A stretch of 64,000 nucleotides of DNA from Prochlorococcus sp. AG-347-I04 (GTDB lineage: Bacteria > Cyanobacteriota > Cyanobacteriia > PCC-6307 > Cyanobiaceae): contig QCBL01000001.1 in the NCBI GenBank assembly GCA_003281625.1, forward strand, positions 186,001 through 250,000, given 5' to 3'. Below are positions 53,672-64,000 of the stretch, piece by piece (position 1 is the stretch's first letter; every line of letters begins with the position of its first letter). The position numbers and the translations under genes were made by a program. The notes below the pieces were generated by a model that ran no database searches, was not told the DNA's origin, and saw nothing but the letters and a program-made list of their open reading frames with translations.

Positions 53672-54211
53672 TTAATTCTTACTAAAAGGCATTCCTAACT
53701 CTTGCAAAAGAGCTTTACCTTCTTGATCTGATTTTGCACTAGTGACGATAGTTATATCCATACCTCTTATTGAATCAATCTTATCAAAAGAGATTTCAGG
53801 AAAGATCAATTGCTCTTTCACACCAACGGTATAATTACCTCTCCCATCGAAACTTTTTGGATTAACTCCTCTAAAGTCTCTTATTCTTGGTAAAGCTAGA
53901 TTTATAAATCTCTCCAAAAATGAATACATCCTGTCTCCTCTCAAAGTAACTGTACAACCAATTGGCATGCCCTCACGAATTTTAAAACCCGCGATAGCTT
54001 TTTTAGCCCTAGTTACAAGTGCCTTTTGTCCTGTAATTGTTGCCATTTCGTTTAAAGAGGCTTCTAGAGCTTTAGAATTTGAAGCTGCCTCACCAAGACC
54101 TCTGTTAACGTTGACTTTGACAACTTTAGGTACTTGATGAATATTTTTAAGACCAAGGTCTTTTAAAAGTTTTGGTCTTATTGATTCTTTGTAGCGATTT
54201 TTTAGAGTCAT
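53672..54211 (-). CDS. rplE: 50S ribosomal protein L5
   Basis: [62 protein letters not shown]. Confidence 0.98.
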   Translation of the reverse strand: MTLKNRYKESIRPKLLKDLGLKNIHQVPKVVKVNVNRGLGEAASNSKALEASLNEMATITGQKALVTRAKKAIAGFKIREGMPIGCTVTLRGDRMYSFLERFINLALPRIRDFRGVNPKSFDGRGNYTVGVKEQLIFPEISFDKIDSIRGMDITIVTSAKSDQEGKALLQELGMPFSKN

Positions 54212-54222
54212 AATTTTTTGTT

Positions 54223-54244
54223 AATTCTGGTCTTTGTCAGAATT
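54223..54244. promoter_or_regulatory. Hairpin in the rplX-rplE gap
   Basis: AATTCTG-GTCTTTGT-CAGAATT, perfect 7-bp arms. Confidence 0.45.
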
Positions 54245-54285
54245 GATAACTTAGAAAAAGTTGAAATCTGGTTTCTGATGAAAAA

Positions 54286-54642
54286 TTAATCAATTACTTC
54301 ACCAGTTTTCTTCAATCTTCTTTTCTTAACCCCCTCTTTATCAATAAAGTATTCAATCTTACTTGTAAGATTTTTGTCCTTTGAAAAGAACATTACATTT
54401 GATGCATGTAAAGATGCTTCTTCTGTAAGTATTCTTCCAGTTTCTCCTTCCTGAGTTGGTTTTACATGTTTAGTCCTGAGGTTAATTCCCTTTACAACGA
54501 CTCTGTTTTCAAGAGGGATAGTTTTTAAAACCTCACCAGTTTTCCCTTTGTCCTTGCCATTAATTACTTTTACCAAATCTCCAGTTTTGATTCGCATTTT
54601 TATTCTCTGGAAATTTTTCTTTTGTTTTAATGAATCCAACAT
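54286..54642 (-). CDS. rplX: 50S ribosomal protein L24
   Basis: [25 protein letters not shown]; the N-terminal ~15 aa of the ORF may be non-native (internal ATG at MRIKTGD). Confidence 0.95.
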   Translation of the reverse strand: MLDSLKQKKNFQRIKMRIKTGDLVKVINGKDKGKTGEVLKTIPLENRVVVKGINLRTKHVKPTQEGETGRILTEEASLHASNVMFFSKDKNLTSKIEYFIDKEGVKKRRLKKTGEVID

Positions 54643-55008
54643 TTAAATCACCTCCGGAGCAAGAGAAACAATCTTTGTATAATTTTTATCCCGCAGTTCT
54701 CTAGCTACAGGTCCAAAGACTCTGGTACCTTTTGGATTCTTATCTTCATTAATCAATACTGCTGCATTGTCATCAAATCTGATTGAATTACCAGTATTTC
54801 TTCTTAATGTTGCTTTAGTTCTGACGATAACAGCTTTAACAACTTCAGATTTCTTAACTCCCATATTAGGGAGTGCATCTTTTACAGTTGCTACGATTAC
54901 ATCTCCGACATGCGCATACCTTCTATTAGAGCCTAGAACCCTAATACATTGCAGTCTTTTTGCTCCGCTATTATCAGCAACCGTTAAATAAGTTTCTTGT
55001 TGAATCAT
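54643..55008 (-). CDS. rplN: 50S ribosomal protein L14
   Basis: [26 protein letters not shown]. Confidence 0.98.
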
Positions 55009-55271
55009 TTTTTAACCTCCTTATCCTGAATTGTTTTATTGAGAATCTCTTCTATTGCCCATCTCTTATGGGCACTGAGCGGTCTAGTTTCTCTAATTTT
55101 AACTCGATCACCTAAAACACATGCATTTTCCGGATCATGCGCCTTATATCGTGTAGTTCTACTTACAATTTTTTTATAAGTGGGATGTGGATATCTGTTA
55201 ATAACAGCAACAACAACTGTTTTATCCATTTTGTCGCTGACAACAGTACCAATTCTTTCTTTAAGTGCCAT
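55005..55271 (-). CDS. rpsQ: 30S ribosomal protein S17
   Basis: [37 protein letters not shown]. Confidence 0.97.
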
Positions 55272-55280
55272 AACTAATAA

Positions 55281-55499
55281 TTAATCAGAAGTTGTTTTAG
55301 AAGCAGTTTGACTCTTACTGAGAGTGAGTAATTGCGCAACTTGTTTCTTGATAATTTTGAATTTATGAGTTTCATTCAGCTGTCTTGTAGCTTGCTTGAA
55401 TCTCAAATCAAAAAGATCTTTTCGTAATTGGTCAATCTTTTCAGTAATTTGTTCAGAATTTAATTTTTTAAATTCTTTAAGTGAATCTGAGTTTTTCAT
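55281..55499 (-). CDS. rpmC: 50S ribosomal protein L29
   Basis: [40 protein letters not shown]. Confidence 0.96.
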   Translation of the reverse strand: MKNSDSLKEFKKLNSEQITEKIDQLRKDLFDLRFKQATRQLNETHKFKIIKKQVAQLLTLSKSQTASKTTSD

Positions 55500-55978
55500 T
55501 TTTTAACCTCCTCTTGAGATTTTTTATTATTTTTTATATTTTCTTGGGAGGAATTTTCTAGATTTTTGTCAATGGAGATAAATTTAGTTTTTACAGGAAG
55601 TTTATATTGAGCCAAACGCATAGCTTCCTTTGCAGTTTCTTCAGTGATATCCTCACCACCCATTTCAAAAAGTATTCTTCCGGGTTTTACAACTGCTACC
55701 CAAAACTCTGGATTACCTTTACCAGAACCCATTCTGGTTTCGGCAGGTCTCATAGTTACGGGTTTATCAGGAAATATTCTTATCCAGATTTGACCACCAC
55801 GCTTGATATATCTGGTCATAGCTCTTCTGCTTGCTTCAATCTGACGTGCAGTTACCCAGCCACAGTCTTGAGCTTGGAGAGCAAATTGACCAAATGCAAT
55901 AGTATTGCCTTTTGAGGCTACACCCCTCATTCTGCCTCTATGTTGTTTACGGAATTTAGTACGTTTTGGACTAAGCAT
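55496..55978 (-). CDS. rplP: 50S ribosomal protein L16
   Basis: [36 protein letters not shown]. Confidence 0.98.
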   Translation of the reverse strand: MLSPKRTKFRKQHRGRMRGVASKGNTIAFGQFALQAQDCGWVTARQIEASRRAMTRYIKRGGQIWIRIFPDKPVTMRPAETRMGSGKGNPEFWVAVVKPGRILFEMGGEDITEETAKEAMRLAQYKLPVKTKFISIDKNLENSSQENIKNNKKSQEEVKK

Positions 55979-55989
55979 TTTTATACCTC

Positions 55990-56721
55990 CTATGAATTCT
56001 CATTTGAACGATCCTCAAATTGCTGAGGTCTTCTACTAGCTTTCCTCTTAGGGCTCGCACCCACAGGGATAGTTTGCTCTTCTTTAGGAAGAACTTCACC
56101 TTTGAAAACCCAAACTTTAATGCCTAAAACACCGTAAGTTGTATTAGCTTCACGTGTTGCATAGTCAATTTCAGCTCTCAATGTATGTAATGGAACTCTA
56201 CCTTCTCTAGTCCATTCAGTTCTAGCTATTTCAGCACCATTCAACCTTCCCCCTACTTGAATTTTAAGACCTAAGACTCCAGCCCTTTGAGCTCTTTGTA
56301 AGGCCATCCTTATAGTTCTTCTAAAGGCGACTCTTTTCTCAAGTTGTTGCGCAATATACTCAGCTAGTAAAAAAGCATCAGCATCTACGCGTTCAACTTC
56401 TACAACATTTATTCTAACTTGTCTTGTTCTATCCCCTATGGTTTTTTGGATGCCAGATCTTAATTCTTCAATCCCACTTCCTTGTCTTCCAACTATAACT
56501 CCTGGTCTTGCTGTTTTTAATTCAAGTTCCAGTTGATCAGCTTTTCTAGCTATTAAAACATCGCTAATTCCTGCTGCTCCATATTTTTTTTGTATGAAGG
56601 TACGAATTTTAAAATCTTCTTGGAGAAGAACTGGATATGTTTTAGAAGTAGCAAACCACTTGGAGCGATGCTCCTGTGTAATTCCTAATCTTAGTCCAGA
56701 AGGATTAATTTTATGTCCCAT
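55990..56721 (-). CDS. rpsC: 30S ribosomal protein S3
   Basis: [24 protein letters not shown]. Confidence 0.98.
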   Translation of the reverse strand: MGHKINPSGLRLGITQEHRSKWFATSKTYPVLLQEDFKIRTFIQKKYGAAGISDVLIARKADQLELELKTARPGVIVGRQGSGIEELRSGIQKTIGDRTRQVRINVVEVERVDADAFLLAEYIAQQLEKRVAFRRTIRMALQRAQRAGVLGLKIQVGGRLNGAEIARTEWTREGRVPLHTLRAEIDYATREANTTYGVLGIKVWVFKGEVLPKEEQTIPVGASPKRKASRRPQQFEDRSNENS

Positions 56722-57107
56722 TAGTTTTGTACCTCCGCATTAGTTTGAGTAGGAGCAGATTCAACAGAAATACTGATGTGGCAAGTCTGTTTTTTAATTG
56801 AAAAAGCTCGACCTTGAGCTCTGGGCCTATACCTTTTCATTACTGGACCACTATTAGCCCATGCAGAGGAAATAACTAAGGTGGATGGATCCATTCCAAG
56901 GTTATGTTCTGCATTGGCAACTGCAGATCTTAGAACTTTAGTGATGGGGTCTGTAGATCTGTAAGGCATAAATTCCAACATAATCAATGCATCTCTATAA
57001 GACCTACCCCTTATCTGATCCAAAACTCTTCTTACTTTAGAGGCTGATCCGCGAACGTAATTCCCATGAGCTATTGCTGTTTTTGTTGTTTCAGGTGTTT
57101 TTGTCAT
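56721..57107 (-). CDS. rplV: 50S ribosomal protein L22
   Basis: [32 protein letters not shown]. Confidence 0.97.
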   Translation of the reverse strand: MTKTPETTKTAIAHGNYVRGSASKVRRVLDQIRGRSYRDALIMLEFMPYRSTDPITKVLRSAVANAEHNLGMDPSTLVISSAWANSGPVMKRYRPRAQGRAFSIKKQTCHISISVESAPTQTNAEVQN

Positions 57108-57382
57108 GATTTTGCTCCTTTCTTATCTCTTATATGACCTCGGTAAGTGCGTGTAGGAGCAAATTCACCAAGTTTATGACCAATCATTTGTTCAGTAATA
57201 AATACTGGAATGTGAGTCTTGCCATTATGTACGGCGATTGTGTGGCCAATCATTAAAGGTAAAATCGTAGAGGATCTCGACCAAGTTTTGATAACAGACT
57301 TGTCATTATCAGTATTTTGTTTTTCTACCTTGTTAAGCAGGCTATCTGCTACAAAAGGTCCTTTTTTTAGTGAACGTCCCAT
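57104..57382 (-). CDS. rpsS: 30S ribosomal protein S19
   Basis: [20 protein letters not shown]; track start at 57475 rejected. Confidence 0.97.
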   Translation of the reverse strand: MGRSLKKGPFVADSLLNKVEKQNTDNDKSVIKTWSRSSTILPLMIGHTIAVHNGKTHIPVFITEQMIGHKLGEFAPTRTYRGHIRDKKGAKS

Positions 57383-57419
57383 GATTATGTAATAGAAATT
57401 GAAATAATAAAAGAAGTAA

Positions 57420-58283
57420 TCAAGAGTCTCTTCCTCCTCTACTCCTCTTAGATACGCGACGGCGTCTTCGAACAACTAATTTATTACTTGGTTTGTTCTT
57501 TTTACGTGTCTTTAATCCAAGAGCTGGTTTACCCCATGGAGTAACTGGTCCTGCTCTACCAATTGGTGCTTTTCCCTCTCCTCCTCCATGTGGATGATCA
57601 CATGGGTTCATTACACTACCTCTCACTTGAGGCCTTCTTCCAAGCCATCTTCTTCTACCTGCTTTACCTAAGCTAGTATTTCTTATTTCAGAATTACCAA
57701 CCTCACCAAGAGTTGCGTAGCATTCTTTTCTTACAAGTCTAACCTCGGTTGATGGGAGTTTTAGAGCAACGTAATCTCCCTCTTTTGCCATAACTTGAGC
57801 ACTAGCTCCTGCGGATCTAACAATCTGTGCACCCCTGCCTGCATATAACTCAACACAATGAACACTAGATCCTAATGGCATAACAGAGAGTGGCATTGCA
57901 TTACCATCTTCAATTGGGACACTTTCTCCAGATATGACATTTTGTCCGACTTTTACTCCTGCTGGAGCGATAATATATCTTTTTTCCCCATCTTCGTAGA
58001 ATAAAAGTGCCAGCCTTGCATTTCTATGAGGATCATAGTGTATAGCTGCAACTTTAGCGTTGATGTTTCTTTTATCTCTTCTAAAGTCAACTAATCTATA
58101 TTGCCTTTTGTGACCACCTCCACGATGACGACAAGTGATAACTCCACGATTATTCCTGCCTTTAACTCTATGTTTTGAAACTATTAGTGATCTTTCGGGT
58201 TTTGCACTTGTTATTTCACTAAAGTCAGTAACTACTCTCTGCCTAGTACCAGGTGTATAAGGTTTAAATTTACGGATTGCCAT
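57420..58283 (-). CDS. rplB: 50S ribosomal protein L2
   Basis: [43 protein letters not shown]. Confidence 0.99.
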   Translation of the reverse strand: MAIRKFKPYTPGTRQRVVTDFSEITSAKPERSLIVSKHRVKGRNNRGVITCRHRGGGHKRQYRLVDFRRDKRNINAKVAAIHYDPHRNARLALLFYEDGEKRYIIAPAGVKVGQNVISGESVPIEDGNAMPLSVMPLGSSVHCVELYAGRGAQIVRSAGASAQVMAKEGDYVALKLPSTEVRLVRKECYATLGEVGNSEIRNTSLGKAGRRRWLGRRPQVRGSVMNPCDHPHGGGEGKAPIGRAGPVTPWGKPALGLKTRKKNKPSNKLVVRRRRRVSKRSRGGRDS

Positions 58284-58295
58284 GATTAAAACTCC

Positions 58296-58598
58296 TTAAG
58301 ATTCTGGAAATAGTTGGATTTTGTCTCCTTCAGCAAGACGCACAATTGCCTTCTTGACCTGAGAACGTTTACCGGAAAATTTCCCGACTCTTCTTGTTCT
58401 CCTAGGAGGATTCATAGTGTTCACTCCTATGACTTTAACACTGAATAAGGCTTCAACAGCTGCCTTTATTTGTGGTTTTGCCGCTCTATGATCTACTTCA
58501 AAAGTATATCGGTTAAGATCTAGCGCATTTGTAGCTTTCTCAGTAATAACTGGCTTTCTTATTACATCGGCTAAACGAGAATCGAATAATTTACTCAT
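58296..58598 (-). CDS. rplW: 50S ribosomal protein L23
   Basis: [24 protein letters not shown]. Confidence 0.97.
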   Translation of the reverse strand: MSKLFDSRLADVIRKPVITEKATNALDLNRYTFEVDHRAAKPQIKAAVEALFSVKVIGVNTMNPPRRTRRVGKFSGKRSQVKKAIVRLAEGDKIQLFPES

Positions 58599-59227
58599 GA
58601 TGCATAAACCTCCTGAATTTTATCTATTGCTGATTGCCCTATGACCAATTTATTAGCATTGAGAATATCAAATACATTTAATTGATCGGCGGCAATTAAT
58701 TTTACTTTTTCAATATTATTTATGGATTTTTTTATAATATCGGAGGGACTATCAAGAATAACCAAAACTTTTTCAGTTTTTTGGATACCTAATCGAGCAA
58801 GTCCATTGACGATATCACTTGTTTTAGGCTGCTTTAAAGTAGACCCAAAATCTTCAACGGCCTTTATATCAGAAACTCTAGACATAAGTGCAGTTCTAAG
58901 AGCTAACCTACGTTCCTTACGATTCATATCAAGATTGTAAGAACGTGGCTTCGGTCCAAAAATAATTCCACCACCAGGTCTTAATGGTGTCCTTATTGAT
59001 CCTTGACGGGCTCTTCCTGTACCTTTCTGTTTATATGGCTTTCTTCCGCCCCCACGCACTTCAGATCTTGTCAAAGTTGACGCTGTCCCCTGTCTCTTAT
59101 TTGCTAGCTGCCTAAGGACTGCTCGATGTATTAAGTCTGCCGAAGAAGTTTCTTTAGCAACTGCTAAATCAAGAGAAACTTTGCCAGATTTTTTACCATC
59201 CCACTTAAGAGTTTCAAGTGTTGTCAT
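58595..59227 (-). CDS. rplD: 50S ribosomal protein L4
   Basis: [38 protein letters not shown]. Confidence 0.98.
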   Translation of the reverse strand: MTTLETLKWDGKKSGKVSLDLAVAKETSSADLIHRAVLRQLANKRQGTASTLTRSEVRGGGRKPYKQKGTGRARQGSIRTPLRPGGGIIFGPKPRSYNLDMNRKERRLALRTALMSRVSDIKAVEDFGSTLKQPKTSDIVNGLARLGIQKTEKVLVILDSPSDIIKKSINNIEKVKLIAADQLNVFDILNANKLVIGQSAIDKIQEVYAS

Positions 59228-59877
59228 GATTTTTCACCTCCTTTTTTGCCTACAACATTATTTGGCTTAATGTTTATTATTGAGCCTGGCTTACCTGGTA
59301 CAGAACCCTTTACTACAAGCAAATTTTTCTGATCATCAATTTTTAAAACTAACAAACCTTTAGTAGTAATCTGTTTTCCTCCATATCTTCCTGCCATTCT
59401 TTTTCCAGGATAAATTCTGCCTGGTGTTGTTCCTGCACCCGTAGATCCAGGTGCTCTATGATTTTTTGAACCATGACTCATAGGACCTCTGCTAAAACCA
59501 TGCCTTTTCTGGTAACCAGCAAAGCCTCTACCCATAGATTTGCCACTGATATCAACTTTTTGACCAACCTCAAAGTTTTTTACAGTTATTTGATTTCCGA
59601 TTTCATAAGATGAAGTTTCTTCAACCCTATATTCTTTTAAATGCTTTAAAAGTTCTTCACCTGATTTCAATAAATGTCCCTTTTCAGGCTTACTTATATG
59701 CTTATCTTTGGACAAGCCATAACCTATTTGAACGGCAGTATAACCATCCAAAGCGGTTGTCTTTAATTGAGTGATACGGCAAGGACCAGCCTCAATTAGA
59801 GTAACTGGCACCGAATTACCTTTTTCGTCGAAAAGTTGGGACATGCCCAATTTCTTTCCTAAAATTCCTATAGACAT
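59224..59877 (-). CDS. rplC: 50S ribosomal protein L3
   Basis: [32 protein letters not shown]. Confidence 0.98.
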   Translation of the reverse strand: MSIGILGKKLGMSQLFDEKGNSVPVTLIEAGPCRITQLKTTALDGYTAVQIGYGLSKDKHISKPEKGHLLKSGEELLKHLKEYRVEETSSYEIGNQITVKNFEVGQKVDISGKSMGRGFAGYQKRHGFSRGPMSHGSKNHRAPGSTGAGTTPGRIYPGKRMAGRYGGKQITTKGLLVLKIDDQKNLLVVKGSVPGKPGSIINIKPNNVVGKKGGEKS

Positions 59878-60157
59878 AAGACTAAATTAGGCTAGCTCGT
59901 AATGATTTTTAAATTATCTAAAACCTTTAGTTATTAAGGTGAAGTTAATAAAAAAACAATTAATAAGGTTGAGACTTATCTGAAAATCTAGATAGTTTCT
60001 CTTGGGATAAACCCACCTGTGTTTTTTAACGAAACGCTAAAAAATGTGAAATTTTACAGAGGCTCGGCTAGCTTGCGAGCTTAAAAATTCACTGAGTTAC
60101 AATTGTACATCATCAAGTACCATAAAATAAAATAAAATAGAAATAAAGGAAATTTTT

Positions 60158-60634
60158 ATGCCATTACTTCTCACAGGGAAAAAGTTTCATAACGATTTAA
60201 AAACTAACAAATGTCTTGCAATCTTTTCACCTCTTGAAGGTGGTTATGAAACGCGTCTTTTGAGGAGAATGAGAGCCAAGGGCTTTAAAACTTTTATAAC
60301 CTCAGCAAGAGGGCTTGGAGATCCAGAAGTCTTCTTGCTGAAATTGCATGGCGTTAGACCACCCCACCTTGGTCATCAAAGTGTAGGAAGAAATGGAGCA
60401 CTCGGGGAAGTGCAACAAGTTATCCCGCAAGCTTCAGAGTTATTTAATGAAAATGATAAAAATAAATTACTTTGGTTATTAGAAGGTCAAGTACTGTCTC
60501 AATCTGAATTAGAGAGCTTATTAGAGATTTGCACTAACGATAATAAACTAAAGATAGTTGTTGAAATGGGAGGTTCACGAAAGCTTGAATGGAAGCCTTT
60601 AAGTAATTATATTTTAGATGAATTTGAAATTTAA
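60158..60634 (+). CDS. ndhN: NAD(P)H-quinone oxidoreductase subunit N
   Basis: [14 protein letters not shown]...[15 protein letters not shown]...[23 protein letters not shown]. Confidence 0.93.
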   Translation: MPLLLTGKKFHNDLKTNKCLAIFSPLEGGYETRLLRRMRAKGFKTFITSARGLGDPEVFLLKLHGVRPPHLGHQSVGRNGALGEVQQVIPQASELFNENDKNKLLWLLEGQVLSQSELESLLEICTNDNKLKIVVEMGGSRKLEWKPLSNYILDEFEI

Positions 60635-60639
60635 ATTGT

Positions 60640-61647
60640 TTGATTACAACTAAGAATAAAAAAGATAAATGGATTAAATTAATTTGTGGTGCCAGTAATG
60701 AAGATATTGTTGCCATAGAAGATTTATGTGCGATTTATACTGCTGCTGGTGTCGACTACATAGATGTTGCCGCAGAAGAATCTATAGTTCATGCAGCAAA
60801 AAAAGGAATCGAGTGGGCAAAAAAAGTCTTCAAAAACTCTCCTGGATTAATGATAAGCATAAGTGATGGAAATGATGTTCACTTTCGTAAAGCAAAATTT
60901 GATCCATTGAAATGTCCCCCTAATTGTCCAAGACCGTGCGAAAAAGTATGCCCCACCTTTGCAATTGATAATTATGGGATCAAAAAGAGTAAATGTTATG
61001 GATGTGGAAGATGTTTAAATAGCTGTCCCTTAAATCTAATTAGTGAATATGAATATAATTTGTCAAAAGATGATTTAAAATCAACACTTCAGAAAATAAA
61101 GCCTAATGCAGTAGAAATTCATACAGAAATCAATCGCCTAGATTCTTTTGCAAAAGTTGTCAGTATCCTTAAAAGTGCTGGAATGAAATTAGACAAGATA
61201 TCTATCAGTTGTGGATTAAATCAATCTTTCAAAAAATCACAAGAGCCTGAAGATCTTTTGAAAGCTCTTTGGGAAAGATATGAAATTCTTAAAAAACTTG
61301 ATATTCCCCTTATTTGGCAGCTAGATGGAAGGCCAATGTCCGGAGATCTTGCTCCTTCAACAAGTAGAGATGCTGTTAAGTTGTTTGAAAAAATCGGTTC
61401 AGATCTTCCACCTGGATTAATTCAATTGGCAGGAGGAACAAATGAAAAAACTCATGAATTTTTGAATTCAAACAATCTCCCAGACGGAATAGCATTTGGA
61501 AGTGCTGCAAGAAAAATTATGCAGCCCCTTATTGAATTTGCCCACAAAAATAACAAAAAACTCTATGAGTATCCTGAAAGAATGGCTTTAGCGATCAAAA
61601 AAGCTAAGAAATTTCTAGAGCCATGGAAATCGAGCTCATTCAAATAA
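60640..61647 (+). CDS. ldpA: LdpA-like circadian input Fe-S protein (TTG start)
   Basis: CPPNCPRPCEKVCP and CYGCGRCLNSCP 4Fe-4S motifs, cyanobacterial LdpA architecture next to ndhN. Confidence 0.85.
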   Translation: MITTKNKKDKWIKLICGASNEDIVAIEDLCAIYTAAGVDYIDVAAEESIVHAAKKGIEWAKKVFKNSPGLMISISDGNDVHFRKAKFDPLKCPPNCPRPCEKVCPTFAIDNYGIKKSKCYGCGRCLNSCPLNLISEYEYNLSKDDLKSTLQKIKPNAVEIHTEINRLDSFAKVVSILKSAGMKLDKISISCGLNQSFKKSQEPEDLLKALWERYEILKKLDIPLIWQLDGRPMSGDLAPSTSRDAVKLFEKIGSDLPPGLIQLAGGTNEKTHEFLNSNNLPDGIAFGSAARKIMQPLIEFAHKNNKKLYEYPERMALAIKKAKKFLEPWKSSSFK

Positions 61648-61741
61648 GATTTTAATTTTTCAAAACTAGCGCCATATTTATAAAAACTTTGTACTTTTTG
61701 GATAGAAAAAAATCTTTTCATGTATTAAAATAAAGAATCAA

Positions 61742-61813
61742 TGGGCCGTCGCCAAGTGGTAAGGCATCGGGTTTTGGTCTCGACATTCCTAGGTTCGAAT
61801 CCTAGCGGCCCAG
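61742..61813 (+). tRNA. tRNA-Gln (anticodon TTG)
   Basis: TGGGCCGTCGCCAAGTGGTAAGGCATCGGGTTTTGGTCTCG...GGTTCGAATCCTAGCGGCCCAG. Confidence 0.95.
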
Positions 61814-61829
61814 TTTTAATATTCAATAG

Positions 61830-62606
61830 GTGTCTTCCAAAAAAATATTTCTATTTGATTTCGATGGAGTAATAGTCGATGGAATGCAAGAATATTGGTA
61901 TAGTTCCTTGCTGGCCTGTGAAAGATACTTAAATTCACCCTGCATCTCCATTGAGCAAAAACTTTATAAAAAAGTACCAAATTCTTTCAAAGAAATTAGG
62001 CCTTGGGTTAAATATGGTTGGGAAATGATTCTAATCGTTCACGAAATTATAAAAACAGAAAATCCATTAAAAAATGATAATAAAGATGATTTCATTAATA
62101 ATTATCATCAAAATTGCCAGAGGATATTAAATGAAAATTTCTGGATTGCCGAAGATTTACAAAAAATGTTAGATCAGTCGCGCAAGTACCAAATTGATAA
62201 AGATTTTAAATCGTGGGTAAATTTACATAATCCTTTTTTTGAAATTATAAATTTTATGAAAGAATTAAGAAAAAGGGGAATAAAAACTGGAGTCATAACA
62301 ACTAAAGGTAAAATATTTGTAGAAAAAATTCTTAAACAATTAAATATTTTTCCAGAATTTATTTTTGGTTATGAATCCGGAACAAAAGTCAAAATAACTG
62401 AGAAGCTTACAAAGAAATATGAAATTTTAGGCTTTATAGAAGATAGAAAAAAAACTCTAATAGATATTAAACAAAATTCAGAAACATCTCACATTCCATG
62501 CTTCCTAGCTGATTGGGGATATTTGAAAGAATCAGATAAGTATAATTTAAGTAATGAAATCAAATTATTAAAATTAGATAACCTTGAGGAATTAGTTGCA
62601 ATTTAA
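61830..62606 (+). CDS. HAD-superfamily hydrolase (GTG start)
   Basis: FLFDFDGVIVDGM; GVITTKGKIF; GFIEDRKKTLIDI. Confidence 0.85.
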   Translation: MSSKKIFLFDFDGVIVDGMQEYWYSSLLACERYLNSPCISIEQKLYKKVPNSFKEIRPWVKYGWEMILIVHEIIKTENPLKNDNKDDFINNYHQNCQRILNENFWIAEDLQKMLDQSRKYQIDKDFKSWVNLHNPFFEIINFMKELRKRGIKTGVITTKGKIFVEKILKQLNIFPEFIFGYESGTKVKITEKLTKKYEILGFIEDRKKTLIDIKQNSETSHIPCFLADWGYLKESDKYNLSNEIKLLKLDNLEELVAI

Positions 62607-62620
62607 AGATAATCAGCTAG

Positions 62621-62634
62621 AGTACAGATGTACT
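62621..62634. promoter_or_regulatory. LexA (SOS) box upstream of recA
   Basis: AGTACAGATGTACT matches the cyanobacterial LexA consensus RGTACNNNDGTWCB, 85 bp upstream of the recA ATG. Confidence 0.8.
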
Positions 62635-62718
62635 ATAGTTTGTATTTATAAAGTTTGGTTTAAATAAAAATTTCCAAATTTAGAATAATTACAAGAACTT
62701 TAACCGATAAATCAAACA

Positions 62719-63816
62719 ATGAGCCTTGAAGAAAAGAAAAAAACTGAATCAAAAGAAAAAGACAAGGCATTAAGTCTTGTCTTAGGTCAAATAGAAAGAA
62801 ATTTTGGACGAGGATCAATAATGAGACTTGGCGACGCCTCAAGAATGAAAGTAGAGACAATATCTACTGGAGCGCTCACCTTAGATTTAGCATTAGGAGG
62901 AGGCTATCCAAAAGGAAGAGTAGTAGAAGTTTACGGACCAGAAAGTTCAGGAAAAACTACATTAACGCTACACGCGATTGCGGAAGTCCAAAAGAATGGA
63001 GGAGTAGCAGCATTTGTAGATGCTGAGCATGCACTCGATCCAGTTTATGCTGCCTCTTTAGGAGTTGATGTTGAAAATTTATTAGTTTCACAACCAGATA
63101 CAGGTGAAATGGCTCTGGAAATAGTAGACCAACTTATAAGATCAAGTGCAGTAGATCTTGTTGTTGTTGACTCGGTCGCAGCACTAACCCCAAGAGCTGA
63201 GATAGAAGGAGAGATGGGAGATCACGTAATTGGAAGCCAAGCAAGGCTAATGAGCCAAGCAATGAGGAAAATAACAGGAAATATTGGTAAATCTGGATGT
63301 ACGGTAATATTCCTGAATCAATTACGCCTAAAAATTGGCGTTACCTACGGTAATCCAGAAACAACCACAGGAGGTAATGCATTAAAATTTTATGCCTCAG
63401 TGAGGCTTGATATCAGAAGAATTCAAACTCTTAAAAGAGGTACTGAAGAATATGGCATAAGAGCAAAAGTGAAAGTAGCAAAAAACAAAGTTGCGCCGCC
63501 ATTTAGAATCGCAGAGTTTGATATTCTCTTCGGAAAAGGTATTAGTACAACAGGATGTTTATTAGATTTGGCAGAAGAGACTAATATCATAATAAGGAGA
63601 GGTGCTTGGTATAGTTATGAAGGAGAAAACCTTGGACAAGGAAGAGATACTACAATTATTTGGCTTGATCAAAACTTAGAAATCAGGAATCAAGTAGAAT
63701 CTATGGTTAAAGCGAAATTAACAGAAGGAACTGAAGTCAGCTCTAATTCAATGAAAGCATTAAATAGCAATCCTGCTAATACAATCGCTGTTAATGATAT
63801 AAAAACAGTAGCTTAG
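62719..63816 (+). CDS. recA: Recombinase RecA
   Basis: [49 protein letters not shown]. Confidence 0.99.
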   Translation: MSLEEKKKTESKEKDKALSLVLGQIERNFGRGSIMRLGDASRMKVETISTGALTLDLALGGGYPKGRVVEVYGPESSGKTTLTLHAIAEVQKNGGVAAFVDAEHALDPVYAASLGVDVENLLVSQPDTGEMALEIVDQLIRSSAVDLVVVDSVAALTPRAEIEGEMGDHVIGSQARLMSQAMRKITGNIGKSGCTVIFLNQLRLKIGVTYGNPETTTGGNALKFYASVRLDIRRIQTLKRGTEEYGIRAKVKVAKNKVAPPFRIAEFDILFGKGISTTGCLLDLAEETNIIIRRGAWYSYEGENLGQGRDTTIIWLDQNLEIRNQVESMVKAKLTEGTEVSSNSMKALNSNPANTIAVNDIKTVA

Positions 63817-63818
63817 AT

Positions 63819-64000
63819 TTACAAAGAATCAGCTAAAGTCCACCACCCAGCAGCAGGGCCTATAAATCTCACTACAATCCATAAGATAACTAATCCTCCG
63901 ATTCCAAACCAACTGGCCTTAATACTTAATTTAATTAGGTTATCTCTTTGATTGATTGTAAAGGGAAGCCATTCAAATAATCTTGGAGACTCATCAATTT
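63819..64000 (-). CDS. DUF2839-like small membrane protein (5' end outside window)
   Basis: Read by eye: ...IDESPRLFEWLPFTINQRDNLIKLSIKASWFGIGGLVILWIVVRFIGPAAGWWTLADSL*. Confidence 0.65.
   Translation of the reverse strand, partial: IDESPRLFEWLPFTINQRDNLIKLSIKASWFGIGGLVILWIVVRFIGPAAGWWTLADSL

Noticed and set aside
57383-57475. N-terminal extension of S19
   Set aside because: Canonical S19 start [10 protein letters not shown] is at 57382; the extension overlaps the rplB 3' end
60086-60120. Possible NtcA site or LexA box upstream of ndhN (TACAATTGTA, GTACATCATCAAGTAC)
   Set aside because: Spacing fits neither GTA-N8-TAC nor RGTACNNNDGTWCB
1-64000. CRISPR array, prophage, IS element, rRNA or toxin-antitoxin module
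   Set aside because: No regularly spaced repeats, transposase, phage structural genes or rRNA sequence recognised; the resolvase-like gene alone is not enough to call a mobile element

Overview
Low-GC window from a marine picocyanobacterium, most consistent with a high-light-clade Prochlorococcus (judged from psaA/psaB/psaL/psaI, ndhN, ldpA, Fd-GOGAT, a short cyanobacterial RNase E and compact AT-rich gene order; no database search was possible). Most of it is core genome: infB (5'-truncated by the window edge), rne-rnhB, the str operon (rpsL-rpsG-fusA-tufA-rpsJ), gltB, lipA, photosystem I genes, a cbiG-cobJ fusion, alr, prfA, a near-complete S10/spc/alpha ribosomal protein cluster, ndhN, ldpA and recA, plus tRNA-Thr(CGT), tRNA-Ser(GCT) and tRNA-Gln(TTG). 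Accessory-looking regions are: (i) an AT-rich glycosyltransferase pair directly 3' of tRNA-Thr; (ii) a resolvase-like gene, a small acidic ORF and a divergent beta-lactamase-like / NlpC-P60 pair at 25.2-28.1 kb; (iii) a four-gene carbamoyltransferase - SxtJ-like - DUF5989-like - SGNH hydrolase islet directly 3' of tRNA-Ser, with a sharp internal GC step. Several ORFs absent from the supplied track were read by eye: psaI, rpmJ, a DUF5989-like gene, a 54-aa ORF, an ORF interrupted by one in-frame stop, and a partial DUF2839-like gene. Main observations: the mosaic carbamoyltransferase islet, a serine-recombinase homologue lacking the canonical catalytic residues, a single-nonsense-interrupted gene next to psaI, a LexA-type box upstream of recA, a perfect hairpin over the rpsK stop followed by a C9A8 tract before rpoA, and dual-coding DNA for the RNase E C-terminal peptide and the RNase HII N-terminus. 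No CRISPR array, prophage, IS element or rRNA was found.
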